Notes: generated by a model from the letters alone, not told the origin. Positions 8,921-16,573 are shown, counted from the stretch's first letter. The stretch is DNA of 64,000 bases from Actinobacteria bacterium OV450 (GCA_001298555.1 LJCW01000175.1:62001-126000), one strand, 5' to 3'. Made by a program: numbers and translations.

Positions 8921-8938
8921 GGGGTGGTGCCGTAGCTA

Positions 8939-9394
8939 CTACTGCCCACCCGCGGGACTGTTGCTGCACCCTGCGTAGCACTGGGAGCAGTCAGCCGCCA
9001 CCGATGGCCAGAATTCCTCGTCGACCAGGAACCCCGCGGCGGTGATCGCCGCGAGGGTACGGTCCCGCGCCGCTTCCTTCAGTTCGATCGGGGCGGGCAC
9101 GTCGGCCGGCTCGTGGTCGATGTACCCGCCCGCGACGAGGTCGCAGAACGTCCTGTAGGACCGCGTCCGGGCGATGAACGCGTGCCAGAACGTGTCCACG
9201 GGCTTGGACGGGGACAGATCCGTGCGGGTGCGTGCGCCGGCGACGAGGAACGCGACCATCTGCGTCACGCCCCGTTCGCCCTGGTCGTCCGTCAGCTCTG
9301 GCCATTTCGCGCGGACATCCGCGATGAGGTGGGCCCGGAGTTCCGGGCCGATGAGTGTCAGGGCCGCCGCCGGCCCACCCTGTGTGATCGTCAC
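8939..9394 (-). CDS. conserved hypothetical protein with Cys-rich C-terminus, 151 aa
   Basis: The core (VDTFWHAFIARTRSYRTFCD, about residues 66-85, then GYIDHEP) resembles proteins annotated as glycine-rich-domain-like, in which a helix containing WHAFI is conserved; this is my recollection of the family, not a search result. The last 17 residues hold three cysteines (CSQCYAGCSNSPAGGQ), unusual in an otherwise Cys-poor cytosolic protein. The ATG start is at 9394. A methyltransferase lies downstream. A RiPP-precursor-like role for the Cys tail is possible but unsupported by a leader-peptide pattern. Confidence 0.6.
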   Translation of the reverse strand: MTITQGGPAAALTLIGPELRAHLIADVRAKWPELTDDQGERGVTQMVAFLVAGARTRTDLSPSKPVDTFWHAFIARTRSYRTFCDLVAGGYIDHEPADVPAPIELKEAARDRTLAAITAAGFLVDEEFWPSVAADCSQCYAGCSNSPAGGQ

Positions 9395-9504
9395 GTCTTT
9401 CGCCTTCCGTGGTCGGATGGTGCGTGAACGTTCTGGTTGCTACCCACCCCGCGAGGCGTGGGACCGTGCCCGTCCTGGCCGACGTGTGGGAGGGACAGCA
9501 CTGC

Positions 9505-9789
9505 TCAGGGGCGGATCTGCTCGATGAGACGGATGTTGCAGGAAGCCTGGTTCTTGCCCTTGCCGTTCTTCGGCAGCACCCAGAAGGACCCGTCTCCGTC
9601 GCGGCCGGTCACCCGGGTCGTGGACCGCAAGGAGTCCGGTACGTAGCCCCGCGCCGCCCTGTACAGGTCGACGAGCGCCTCCTCCCTGCTCTTGTTGCCG
9701 CTCACCGGACGAAGGACCGTGACCTGCCGGTACGTCACCGCCCCGTTCTCCGTGACCGTTTCCTCCGCGATGATCAACCACGTGGGCAT
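9505..9789 (-). CDS. hypothetical protein, 94 aa
   Basis: A small basic soluble protein with an excellent ribosome site (AAGGAGG, 8 nt before the ATG). It starts with a beta-hairpin-like region (TWLIIAEETVTENGAVTYRQVTVLRPV), then a basic helix, and ends SCNIRLIEQIRP. No membrane segment or recognised motif. It is followed downstream, across the strand switch, by sequences with no gene until 9394. The four-CxxC protein gene lies 79 bp upstream on the same strand, so the two may be co-transcribed. Confidence 0.65.
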   Translation of the reverse strand: MPTWLIIAEETVTENGAVTYRQVTVLRPVSGNKSREEALVDLYRAARGYVPDSLRSTTRVTGRDGDGSFWVLPKNGKGKNQASCNIRLIEQIRP

Positions 9790-9868
9790 CGACGTGCCTC
9801 CTTCTGCATCGTGTCCCGGGGGGGTGGGCGGGAAGGGGCCGGAGCCCCTTGCCGCCCGGTCTGCTGCG

Positions 9869-10000
9869 TCAGCCGCGGCCGTCGCACGCCTTGCAGTCGC
9901 CGCTGCCCCTGCAGCTGTCACACTTGGCGCCGCTCCAGCCCCGGGATCCGGAACCGCCGCAGGTGGTGCACTTGCCGTCGCCCTTGCATCGCTGGCACAT
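9869..10000 (-). CDS. 43-aa zinc-finger-like protein with four CxxC motifs
   Basis: The whole protein is built from CxxCxG-type units: CQRCKGDG, CTTCGGSG, CDSCRGSG and CKACDGRG. This is the cysteine-rich repeat of the DnaJ zinc domain, which holds two zinc ions. Nothing else is present: no J-domain, no membrane segment. GAGAGGA stands 9 nt before the ATG. DnaJ-type zinc domains bind unfolded polypeptides; a stand-alone version could act as a small chaperone adaptor or zinc buffer, which is inference. Small CxxCxGxG proteins are common in Streptomyces genomes. Confidence 0.7.
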   Translation of the reverse strand: MCQRCKGDGKCTTCGGSGSRGWSGAKCDSCRGSGDCKACDGRG

Positions 10001-10024
10001 GTGGGTCAGTCCTCTCGTGGTGGC

Positions 10025-10050
10025 CCTACGTACGTACGCCCGTACGTAGG
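10025..10050. promoter_or_regulatory. perfect 10-bp inverted repeat, possible operator
   Basis: CCTACGTACG at 10025-10034 and CGTACGTAGG at 10041-10050 are exact complements around a 6-nt spacer. The site lies 25 bp upstream of the four-CxxC gene and just downstream of the secreted-protein gene, so it could be an operator or a terminator. The TACGTA-rich core and short AT steps favour a protein-binding site. Confidence 0.5.
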
Positions 10051-10096
10051 CAGGCAGGTGGGTACGCATGGGTGGGTGGACGAGGTGGTCGGGCCG

Positions 10097-10681
10097 TCAG
10101 TAGGACCGGCTCGCCTCCCAGCCCCGGGCGCTGTTCAGCGAGACCTCGAAGTAGTGGTTGGGCGTCGTCCTGCCGTCCGGCAGCGAGGATCCGGTGAGGG
10201 CAGGGCTGTAGCTCCGGAAGATCTCCAGGGACTTGGTCAGGCAGTTGTTCGTCAACACGGCGTAGCCGTTGGCCTTCATCCGTCCGTACGTCTGCTGCGC
10301 GGCCGCGAGGTTCCCGCCGGCGGTGTTGATGCACCGGTAGTTGTCGTAGCGGGCCAGGCTGATGCTGCCGCGCAGCTGCTTCCAGGTGCCGCCCTTGATC
10401 CAGCTGCCGTTCGGGGAGCCGGCCGGGATGTACATGCCGTTCGCGGGGCCCTCGGTCGCGCCCCAGATCCAGTGGCCGGAGTCCTTCGGGTCGCGAACGG
10501 CCCAGGCCACGTGGCCGGCACCCTGGGCGCCCTCCTTGTCCTGGAACAGGCAGGCCCTGCCGAGCGGCGCGGCCTGCGCCTGGGCGGCGGGCAGCAGTGC
10601 GGGTGCCAGGGCCCCGAGCAGCGCTGCCGCGGCGAGGGCCGAGGCCGCCGGGCGACACTTGCGCACGTTCGTTCGAATCAT
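10097..10681 (-). CDS. secreted protein, 194 aa
   Basis: The N-terminus is a typical Sec signal peptide: MIRTNVRKCR, a hydrophobic Ala/Leu stretch, then AQAQAAP as probable cleavage site near residue 38. The mature part is about 155 residues with several Cys and Trp residues (HWIWGATEGPANGMYIPAGS, SWIKGGTWKQL, RYDNYRCINTAGGN), suggesting a compact disulfide-bonded extracellular domain. I do not recognise a catalytic motif. The start ATG has AGAGGA upstream. It is divergent from an HTH/membrane protein gene. A role as secreted lytic or inhibitor protein would be a guess. Confidence 0.75.
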   Translation of the reverse strand: MIRTNVRKCRPAASALAAAALLGALAPALLPAAQAQAAPLGRACLFQDKEGAQGAGHVAWAVRDPKDSGHWIWGATEGPANGMYIPAGSPNGSWIKGGTWKQLRGSISLARYDNYRCINTAGGNLAAAQQTYGRMKANGYAVLTNNCLTKSLEIFRSYSPALTGSSLPDGRTTPNHYFEVSLNSARGWEASRSY

Positions 10682-10872
10682 GGTGCGTTCCTCTCGTGTG
10701 ACCAAGGAGTTGAGGGATCGGCGGCGTGCTGTCCGCGCCGTCAGAATCACAGTGCCGGGCTCGGCGTACGGGAGGTGACAGGGCCGGGGCAGGTGCATGT
10801 TGCAGGGCAACTTGCACCTCTCCGACCAGCGCGAACCGGTGCCGGCGTGCAAGCGGAGAGAGGGTCTGCAGG

Positions 10873-12306
10873 GTGGGATGCACGAACGAGGAACTGATCG
10901 ACGAGTTCGGCGACGCGCTGGACGCGTGGGCGAGGGAGGTCAGGGAGGCCTGCCACCTCTCGGCGGTTCAGCATCAGCAGCTCGCGAGCCGGATGACCGA
11001 GCTGACGAAGCGCGGGACGGTGACTCCGTCCCGGGTCTCCAAATGGCTGAGCGGCCGCAGGATCGTCACGAGCGGTGGCGCGGGTCTGCCGGGCAGGGGC
11101 GTCTCCCGCGACATCGTGCGGGCCCTGGGTCTGGAGGGCGTACGCGCTCAGCGGCTGATGCGCCTCGGCGAGCGGATCGACCTCGTGCAGGCCCAGTTGG
11201 AGCGTCGGTATCCGAGCGGGTGGAGGGTGGCAGCGCAGGCTCATCTTCTCGGGCATTCCGCGCCCGCTGCGACGGTGACGGACCGTCCGGCTGTCGAGGA
11301 GGCCGGGGCTGTTGAGGGGGCTGGGGCTGTTGCGGGGGCTGGGGCTGTTGCGGAAGCTGACGCTGTTGCGGAGGCCGAGGCAGTCGAGGAGGCCGAGGTT
11401 GCGTTACCCGGCGTGGCGGCGGGTCCGCCTCCGTCGGCCGGGGCCGGCGGCGGGCCACGCCCACGGAACTCCGCCGCGGCAAGGCTCATCGGCTCGGAGA
11501 AGCCTCTCCCCTCCTCCCCCTCTCCGGTGCGTACCGCCGCCGCGGACGGTACCTCCCCGGCTGACCAGCAGTCCGGGCTGCTGAGGCGGCTCAGGCGACG
11601 GCCGCGGCGGGACCGGCCGCGATGGATGCGGGTTCTGGCCGGCGGGCTGACCGTCGCCGCCACGGCCACGGCGATCACCGCCGCCGCGCTCCTGCTCCCG
11701 GCCGACGGGGAAGGGGGTTCCGGGGCAAGAGCCGGTTCGGGGGCAGGATCCGGTTCCGCATCCGGGTCCGAACCCGAATCCGGAACCGGGTCCGGAACCG
11801 GGTCCGGGCCCGGCCCCGTCCACGCATCCGCGGACTCGGCAGCTGCGGGCGGCAGCCCGGGGGCACGCGCGGAGGCGACCAAGACCCTGGGCCTGGAGAA
11901 GGGGACGCTCGGGGAGGACAGCCGGTGCAGCTCCCCGTTCCAGGGCCCCGAGGTGATCACCTGGCGGGTGTGCGCGCGGGTGGAAGCGGAGCGCGTCTCC
12001 TTCGCCCTCAAGGTCACGAACGGGGGCCGCGCGGCATCCACCGTCAGGATCCGGCTGGAGTACGCGCAACTGTCGGCGTTCCACCCATGCCCGCAACAGC
12101 CGGACACCCGTTTCCTGGACATCCCGGCCGGGCAGACCGTCATCACGGATCCCCGGCAGTGCGCCGTCCCCCGGGAGAAGGTGCCGTTCGCGTACCAGGC
12201 CGTGGGCTGGGTGGTCGCGCAGGAGTCGAACGGAGGCTCGTACGAACTCTCCCCCACGGCGCACGTCTACCCGGACCGGACCATCTGGAAGCCGGACCTG
12301 GTGTAG
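10873..12306 (+). CDS. HTH protein with membrane anchor and external C-terminal domain, 477 aa
   Basis: Residues about 25-65 resemble a helix-turn-helix (QQLASRMTELTKRGTVTPSRVSKWLSGRR). An Ala/Glu-Val repeat linker follows, then a Pro-rich region, a single membrane helix (about 250-275), a Gly/Ser repeat spacer, and a roughly 150-residue C-terminal domain with paired cysteines predicted outside the membrane. The arrangement suggests a transmembrane transcriptional sensor, as with one-component regulators. A TTA codon at residue 178 (11404-11406) could make it depend on the bldA leucyl-tRNA. The GTG start at 10873 follows GAGAGGG. It is divergent from the secreted-protein gene. Confidence 0.65.
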   Translation: MGCTNEELIDEFGDALDAWAREVREACHLSAVQHQQLASRMTELTKRGTVTPSRVSKWLSGRRIVTSGGAGLPGRGVSRDIVRALGLEGVRAQRLMRLGERIDLVQAQLERRYPSGWRVAAQAHLLGHSAPAATVTDRPAVEEAGAVEGAGAVAGAGAVAEADAVAEAEAVEEAEVALPGVAAGPPPSAGAGGGPRPRNSAAARLIGSEKPLPSSPSPVRTAAADGTSPADQQSGLLRRLRRRPRRDRPRWMRVLAGGLTVAATATAITAAALLLPADGEGGSGARAGSGAGSGSASGSEPESGTGSGTGSGPGPVHASADSAAAGGSPGARAEATKTLGLEKGTLGEDSRCSSPFQGPEVITWRVCARVEAERVSFALKVTNGGRAASTVRIRLEYAQLSAFHPCPQQPDTRFLDIPAGQTVITDPRQCAVPREKVPFAYQAVGWVVAQESNGGSYELSPTAHVYPDRTIWKPDLV

Positions 12307-12323
12307 GCCCGGCCCACGGACCA

Positions 12324-12398
12324 ACCCAGGGCCGGGGGCGTCGGAAAGCCAGGGCTGGGGGCGCCTGAAAACCCAGGGCTGGGGTGCCGGAATTTTTT
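12324..12398 (+). terminator. three tandem ~24-bp repeats with CCCAGGGCTGGGG cores ending in a T-run
   Basis: Units start near 12324, 12348 and 12371, each with a CCAGGGC(C/T)GGGG core that can form a short hairpin, followed by GGAA or GAAA. The last unit runs into TTTTTT at 12393-12398. This can act as a terminator for the HTH gene ending at 12306 or as a leader element for the sigma-factor gene at 12491. Confidence 0.5.
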
Positions 12399-12490
12399 GA
12401 AGTTTTCCTCTCCCTCTTCGTCCAAAGCGGGTTCTCTGGGCCTCACCTGTTGCGACCGGCCCACCGGGGCTGGTCGTGAGGAGAACCAAG

Positions 12491-13423
12491 ATGACGAGCT
12501 TCACCATCAGGGTCACGCCCTGCCTCAACTGCGGGGCTCCCGTGGACCTGCTGGACCCGTCGGTCGCCTCTGACGCCGAGGAGGTGCCGGCGTACCGGAA
12601 TGCGACCTGCTGGTGTGGCCGCTGCATGCGCTACATGGACGACTGGGAGCGGTTCTACCTGCTCTACCAGCCGCGGGTGTACCGCTTCTGCCTCGCCCGC
12701 CTCAAGGGGATCCTGCCAGTGCACGAGGACTACACGCAGGCGGCTGAGGACGTTTCACAGGAGACGATGATCGTTGCCTACGAGCATTTCCACACGTGGG
12801 ACAGGCCTGAGCGGGCTCTCTGGTGGACGGCCCGACGCAAGATCTACAAGAAGTGCGCGACCTACCGCATCGTGACGAAGGACGGTCTCCCCGTCACCGT
12901 CCGGCACGTCGCGCCCACGTCCGTCGACGGCCCCATGACGGTCACGGCCGATCCCGCCGAGGCGATCGTCGCCAAGGTCGTCCTGCACTCGGCCATCTCC
13001 TCGAAGCTCACCGTCCCCGAGCAGGAAGCCCTCATGGTCCACAAGCTCTACGAGGTCCCCGCGGCGGAGGCCGGCCGCATCCTGGGACGGCCCGCTACGA
13101 CGGTCAAGAGCCGGGCGCAGCAGGGAATGAGCCTGCTGAAGGAAGCCGCGGCGAAGGGCGCTCTCGTCATCCTCCCGGGGGGTGCCGCGATCGGGCTGTA
13201 CAAGATCCTGGAGCACATTCCCTTCGAGGCTGCCGCCGACGGTGCTGTCGAGCTGCTGACCCAGCCCCAGACGTATCCGGTGATGCTGGCCTGCGCGGCC
13301 AAGTACGTGGTCCCCTATCTTCGCGAGCGCTACCGCGCTCTTCGCGAACGCCCGGTCCCGGTCGGCCGGCCGAAGAGGGAACTCGGCCGGGAGGAGACGG
13401 ACCGCCACCGGGGCCGCCTCTGA
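12491..13423 (+). CDS. ECF-type RNA polymerase sigma factor with N-terminal zinc ribbon, 310 aa
   Basis: Residues 11-45 form a zinc-ribbon-like element (CLNC at 11-14, CGRC at 42-45). Next come sigma region 2 (about 55-130, FYLLYQPRVYRFCLARLKG, with EDVSQETMIVAYEHF) and region 4 (about 180-230, LTVPEQEALMVHKLYEVPAAEAGRILGR, then TTVKSRAQQGM). The C-terminal 80 residues are an extension with Ala-rich hydrophobic helices. It directs RNA polymerase to specific promoters; target genes are unknown. The ATG at 12491 follows GAGGAGA; an in-frame ATG/GTG 15 nt upstream is less likely. No anti-sigma gene adjoins it, so control may reside in the zinc ribbon or the extension. Confidence 0.75.
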   Translation: MTSFTIRVTPCLNCGAPVDLLDPSVASDAEEVPAYRNATCWCGRCMRYMDDWERFYLLYQPRVYRFCLARLKGILPVHEDYTQAAEDVSQETMIVAYEHFHTWDRPERALWWTARRKIYKKCATYRIVTKDGLPVTVRHVAPTSVDGPMTVTADPAEAIVAKVVLHSAISSKLTVPEQEALMVHKLYEVPAAEAGRILGRPATTVKSRAQQGMSLLKEAAAKGALVILPGGAAIGLYKILEHIPFEAAADGAVELLTQPQTYPVMLACAAKYVVPYLRERYRALRERPVPVGRPKRELGREETDRHRGRL

Positions 13424-13429
13424 GCCCAA

Positions 13430-13562
13430 CACCGGGGGCCCTGCCTGAAGCAGGCCAAGGTCGGGAAGGCCGGGTCGTACCAGAAGAGGAGGTTCTGCTC
13501 GCCGATGCCGTCGAGCGCCCAGACGGTGTCGACCGAGGTCTGGAAGGCGACGTCCGGCCACG
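13430..13562 (-). pseudogene. orphan coding fragment (~44 codons), unidentified
   Basis: One minus-strand frame shows strongly biased codons encoding AWPDVAFQTSVDTVWALDG and IGEQNLLFWYDPAFPTLACF, but it has no start codon. It begins right after a strong hairpin and runs out into the sigma-factor 3' end. It looks like a leftover piece of a larger gene. I do not recognise the family. Confidence 0.35.
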
Positions 13563-13565
13563 CAC

Positions 13566-13606
13566 GAACCCTGCTGGGGCGGTGGAGCGCCGCCCCAGCA
13601 GGGTTC
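13566..13606. terminator. perfect 17-bp stem hairpin
   Basis: GAACCCTGCTGGGGCGG (13566-13582) pairs exactly with CCGCCCCAGCAGGGTTC (13590-13606) around a 7-nt loop. The hairpin lies between the convergent sigma-factor and membrane-protein genes and would work in either direction. The stretch 13607-13878 holds no gene that I can support. Confidence 0.75.
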
Positions 13607-13878
13607 TCCCTTCTCCCTGTTCAGCGCTCGTCGAACGCTGGCTGTCTGCCCCGCGGATCACGGACTTCCGCCGACCTGGGGGGGGTGGGCAGCGGACCCC
13701 CCGCCCGTACAACGGACACGTACGCCATCACCGGCCCTCACGAACCTGCCTCACGAACCCCGCCGCACCCCGCGCCACACGCCACTTCCGTATGGTCGAA
13801 CCGGGCGCCGGCGCCGCCGCCCTGCTGGGCGGCGGCGGACCAGGCACGGTCGAATGTGGAGCGTCTGCCGGCAGCGGC

Positions 13879-14664
13879 TCAGGAGCCCGTGGAGCGGAGC
13901 GAGCCGGTGCTCGCGCCCCTGCTGTCGCCCAGGAAGCAAGTGACCTCGCGGTCGCCGAAGGTCCAGGAGGTGAGCTGGGGATAGTAGTAGTACACGTCCA
14001 GCGTCTCCGAGAGCTTGGCGCTCCTGCCCACGTAGTCGGCCAGCTTCGTGCCGGCGCACTTCTCCTCGGCGATCGAGACGACCTTGTCCGTTCCCGGGTA
14101 CGCCCCGTCCTCCAGGTTGAAGACGGCGTACGCCTCCCCCTTGTGGGGCTGGTCGCAGGACACGATGCGCACCGAGCGGCGGGCCTGGCCGCCCTCCTTC
14201 TCCTGGTAGGACGCCAGATCGTCGTCCGTGTTGAAGCAGTCGCCGGTGCGGATGTCGTTCACCGGGCTGCTGGGTCCCGAACCGGTGACCTGGCCGCCGG
14301 TGTCGCGCTTCGGCGGGGACGCGTCGCCGGCGTGGCCCAGGGATCCGGTGAGCCCGAGGATCACGAAGATCGCATAGAAGGCGATGGTCGCACCGTGGAT
14401 GGCAATGGCCGCGATGGCCAGGCCCTTGCCCTTCTCGCCCCGATTGCGGATCTGGGACAGGGCGACGATGCCGAGGACCAGGGGTACCAGCGGAAGCGCG
14501 CAGACGAGCGACATGACGAACGCAACGATGGCCAGCGCGTTGGTCTTCTGCGACACCGGGGGCGGGTACCAGCCCTGCGGCGCGCCATGCTGCCCCGGTT
14601 GTCCGTACGGTCCGTGCGGCGGGTACGGCCCGGGGGACGACATCGGTTGCGGCGGTACGGACAT
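13879..14664 (-). CDS. DUF4190/septum-formation-like membrane protein, 261 aa
   Basis: The Pro/Gly/Tyr/Gln-rich N-terminus (about 1-42) leads into two membrane helices (about 45-75 and 85-110) with the intervening SQIRNRGEKGKGLAIAAIAI typical of DUF4190 proteins. The external C-terminal half (about 135-250) starts IRTGDCFNTDD, contains VSCDQPHKGEAYAVF and ends with VTCFLGDS. This GDCF...C..PH..E pattern is that of septum-formation-like extracellular domains in actinobacteria, with Cys residues likely paired. The ATG has AAGGAG upstream. The gene is monocistronic as far as can be seen; its role in envelope or septum biology is inferred from the family only. Confidence 0.8.
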   Translation of the reverse strand: MSVPPQPMSSPGPYPPHGPYGQPGQHGAPQGWYPPPVSQKTNALAIVAFVMSLVCALPLVPLVLGIVALSQIRNRGEKGKGLAIAAIAIHGATIAFYAIFVILGLTGSLGHAGDASPPKRDTGGQVTGSGPSSPVNDIRTGDCFNTDDDLASYQEKEGGQARRSVRIVSCDQPHKGEAYAVFNLEDGAYPGTDKVVSIAEEKCAGTKLADYVGRSAKLSETLDVYYYYPQLTSWTFGDREVTCFLGDSRGASTGSLRSTGS

Positions 14665-15197
14665 GCGGCGGGGAACTCCTTGATCAGGGGATGAAACGCA
14701 ACCCGCAGTCACGGACTGCGGGCTTTGCAGCGCCACGGAGGGCAGCCTCGGCGGGTTGGCGGCCAAGGGGAGACCGGGGAAACGACCGATGCGGCGCCGC
14801 TGTCGAGCAGGGACCGCACGGAACGCACCTCAAGTCGCTGCACCAGGAGCCACTTGCCGGATGCGCTCGTCCGGGGTGCCATCGAAGCGCTTGCGTCGGG
14901 CCGAACGTGGACGGAGGCGCCTGTGTGAGCAGGCGTACGCGCCGATGATCGTCTCCAACACTACTATCCATCATGTACATCACAGGTTGCAAACCGCCGA
15001 GTACATGCCCGCGGAGGGCGGGGCGCTCACGCCGGGGGGCAAGGCTGCCGGCCGGCCGCACGCCCGGAGGTGCTGCAGCCAGCCTCATCTGCCGTCGGCG
15101 ACTCGTCCTCCGATGTGGACTTGCGGCAGCTGCACCGCCATGCCTGCCAGCGCTGGCTCTGCCGACACTCGCAACGTGAGGCCGCCGACTGCAGATA
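14665..15197. other. 533-bp stretch without a supported gene
   Basis: No frame combines a ribosome site, codon bias and a recognisable product. The AT-richer part near 14945-15000 (TACTATCCATCATGTACATCA) may hold the promoter of the membrane-protein gene on the left. Short inverted repeats are present but none is strong. Confidence 0.4.
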
Positions 15198-15710
15198 TCA
15201 GGTTCCAGGGACGCGCCGGCACTCCTCGTGTCGGCAGGAGTCGTTTTGCCGGTGGAGTCGCCGAAGGTCTTGCAGGGCGGCGACCGGGAAGGGGTGCGCG
15301 TCCCACTTCTTCCGGTATCCGGCCTCGCCGTGAGTCCGCAACACCTCCTCAGCCGCCTCCATCACCGCGTGGCACAGCACGCTGCGGGGCTGAGTGGTGC
15401 TCCAGGAGAGGGAGCCCGCGTCGTCGGGCTGGTCCCAGCTCGTCATGCTGTCCGGGAACCGGTAGATGTCGACGGTGACGTCCGCACCACGGCGCCGAAG
15501 TCGCCATCTCGCTTCGGCCGGTTCGAGCTCGAAGGATATGCGCTCGACGTCCGAGGCTCCGTAGAGCCCGACCATCGCATGCAACGTGTCGGCCAAGGCG
15601 TCGCTGAGGTAGCTGACGATGTCCTTCCACTCGGAAGCGCCATCGGCAATCCGGCACGTAGCCCACCCGGAACCGCCCAGTTCCCAACTGAACCGGAGAT
15701 CACCCGTCAT
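15198..15710 (-). CDS. hypothetical protein, 170 aa
   Basis: The ATG start follows an excellent ribosome site (GGGGAGGGG, 5 nt). The protein opens with a beta strand pair (LRFSWELGGSGWATCRIADG), a helix (VSYLSDALADTLHAMVGLYG), and further strands (RISFELEPAEARWRLRRRGADVTVDIYRF). It ends with a basic Cys/His-rich tail (RRLHRQNDSCRHEECRR) that may mark a drifted C-terminus. The fold pattern resembles small immunity proteins of polymorphic toxin systems, but no specific family is recognised. The immunity-like 15888 gene lies upstream on the same strand. Confidence 0.6.
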   Translation of the reverse strand: MTGDLRFSWELGGSGWATCRIADGASEWKDIVSYLSDALADTLHAMVGLYGASDVERISFELEPAEARWRLRRRGADVTVDIYRFPDSMTSWDQPDDAGSLSWSTTQPRSVLCHAVMEAAEEVLRTHGEAGYRKKWDAHPFPVAALQDLRRLHRQNDSCRHEECRRVPGT

Positions 15711-15887
15711 TCCTGCCCCTCCCCATTCGGTCAACAGCGCATCAGCGGTTGACGTGGACCTCGTAGCTGATCGCGCGCAAAACGGAGGAAATGACCGCGC
15801 CCGCCGTCTCTATCGGCTGCGCCTGGTCCGAGCTGTAGGAGTAGGCCCGGCTGTTACCGACCCTGCCGCCCCACGGGCCGGCGGGGG

Positions 15888-16229
15888 TCAGTTCCCGTCC
15901 TCGAACCTGGAGCCGATGTTGTTCCACATGAAGGCGTCTTTCCAGTCCGGGCGTCCCTTGGACCAGCCGTTGAGCGCGACGATCACCTTTTCCTGGGAGA
16001 TCGTCCGGGTCTCGTAGTGCTCTGCGGGTGTCCCGTCACGGAACTCCAGCTGATAGGTGTTGTTGTTCCTCAGCCATGCCTGGACATACCAATCGCCGAC
16101 CGTCGCATCATCGACGCGCTCGACGATCACGAAGGCGTTCCCCCGGCCGAGGTTGGCCACCATCCGGCTCAAAGCCGTGGGCCCCGGGTTCTTCACCTGA
16201 CGACCGTGCTCGTCTCTCGCTTGCAGCAT
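15888..16229 (-). CDS. immunity-protein-like (Imm1-like) hypothetical protein, 113 aa
   Basis: The strand-rich core reads NAFVIVERVDDATVGDWYVQ, then WLRNNNTYQLEFRDGTPAEH and a helix containing ALNGWSKGRPDWKDAFMW. The pattern of a tyrosine-rich hairpin with EFRDGxPxxHY followed by a W-G-rich helix resembles Imm1-type immunity proteins that neutralise secreted nuclease or deaminase toxins. This is pattern memory, not a search. No toxin gene lies beside it, so it would be an orphan immunity gene. AGGAGA precedes the ATG. A further 60-codon coding-like stretch (to 15742, ending ISYEVHVNR) overlaps its end in another frame and may be a remnant. Confidence 0.5.
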   Translation of the reverse strand: MLQARDEHGRQVKNPGPTALSRMVANLGRGNAFVIVERVDDATVGDWYVQAWLRNNNTYQLEFRDGTPAEHYETRTISQEKVIVALNGWSKGRPDWKDAFMWNNIGSRFEDGN

Positions 16230-16544
16230 GACCCGATCATCTCCTACGGCTCTGACACGGGCGGCAGAGCAACAAGGTCACAGGTGGCTGACCTGCCACT
16301 TCAGATCCGCTCTCATCTCTCGGCCATGCGGCCTCCACCCCGTCAGCCGGGTGGGGGCGGCCCCGGACTGCTCCACGCACGCGGCGGCCGTCTCCAGCAG
16401 CTCGCCCGCATACCGAGCGGATCGGCGCAGCCGGGGAGCAGGGCAGCAGGATTCCGGCATTGCGGCTGCAATGTTCGGGGCATCCGTCAGGATGACCGGA
16501 CGCGAACGCGACCAGCCGCTGGTGGAGCCGGCGGCCTGTGGGAT

Positions 16545-16573
16545 GGGGAGACGGGGAGATGGGGGGTAGGGGG
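16545..16573 (+). promoter_or_regulatory. four G-runs abutting the start codon (possible RNA G-quadruplex)
   Basis: G-runs lie at 16545-16548, 16553-16556, 16561-16566 and 16569-16573, separated by 4, 4 and 2 nt, and the last run touches the ATG at 16574. The tract includes the ribosome-binding purines, so folding would directly compete with initiation. Confidence 0.45.

Noticed and set aside
8939..9394. Possible RiPP precursor because of the Cys tail and neighbouring methyltransferase
   Set aside because: No leader/core boundary and no maturation enzymes of known RiPP classes nearby; the protein is longer than a typical precursor.
10665..10685. GTTCGAATC-like string resembling a tRNA T-loop
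   Set aside because: No surrounding cloverleaf; it lies within the signal-peptide start of the secreted protein.
13607..13878. Plus-strand frame encoding about 160 residues across this gap
   Set aside because: Interrupted sense, mixed bias and no start site; overlaps the hairpin and the membrane-protein 3' end.
14684..15088. 134-codon minus-strand frame
   Set aside because: Weak codon bias and no ribosome site; reads as Arg/Pro/Cys-rich noise.
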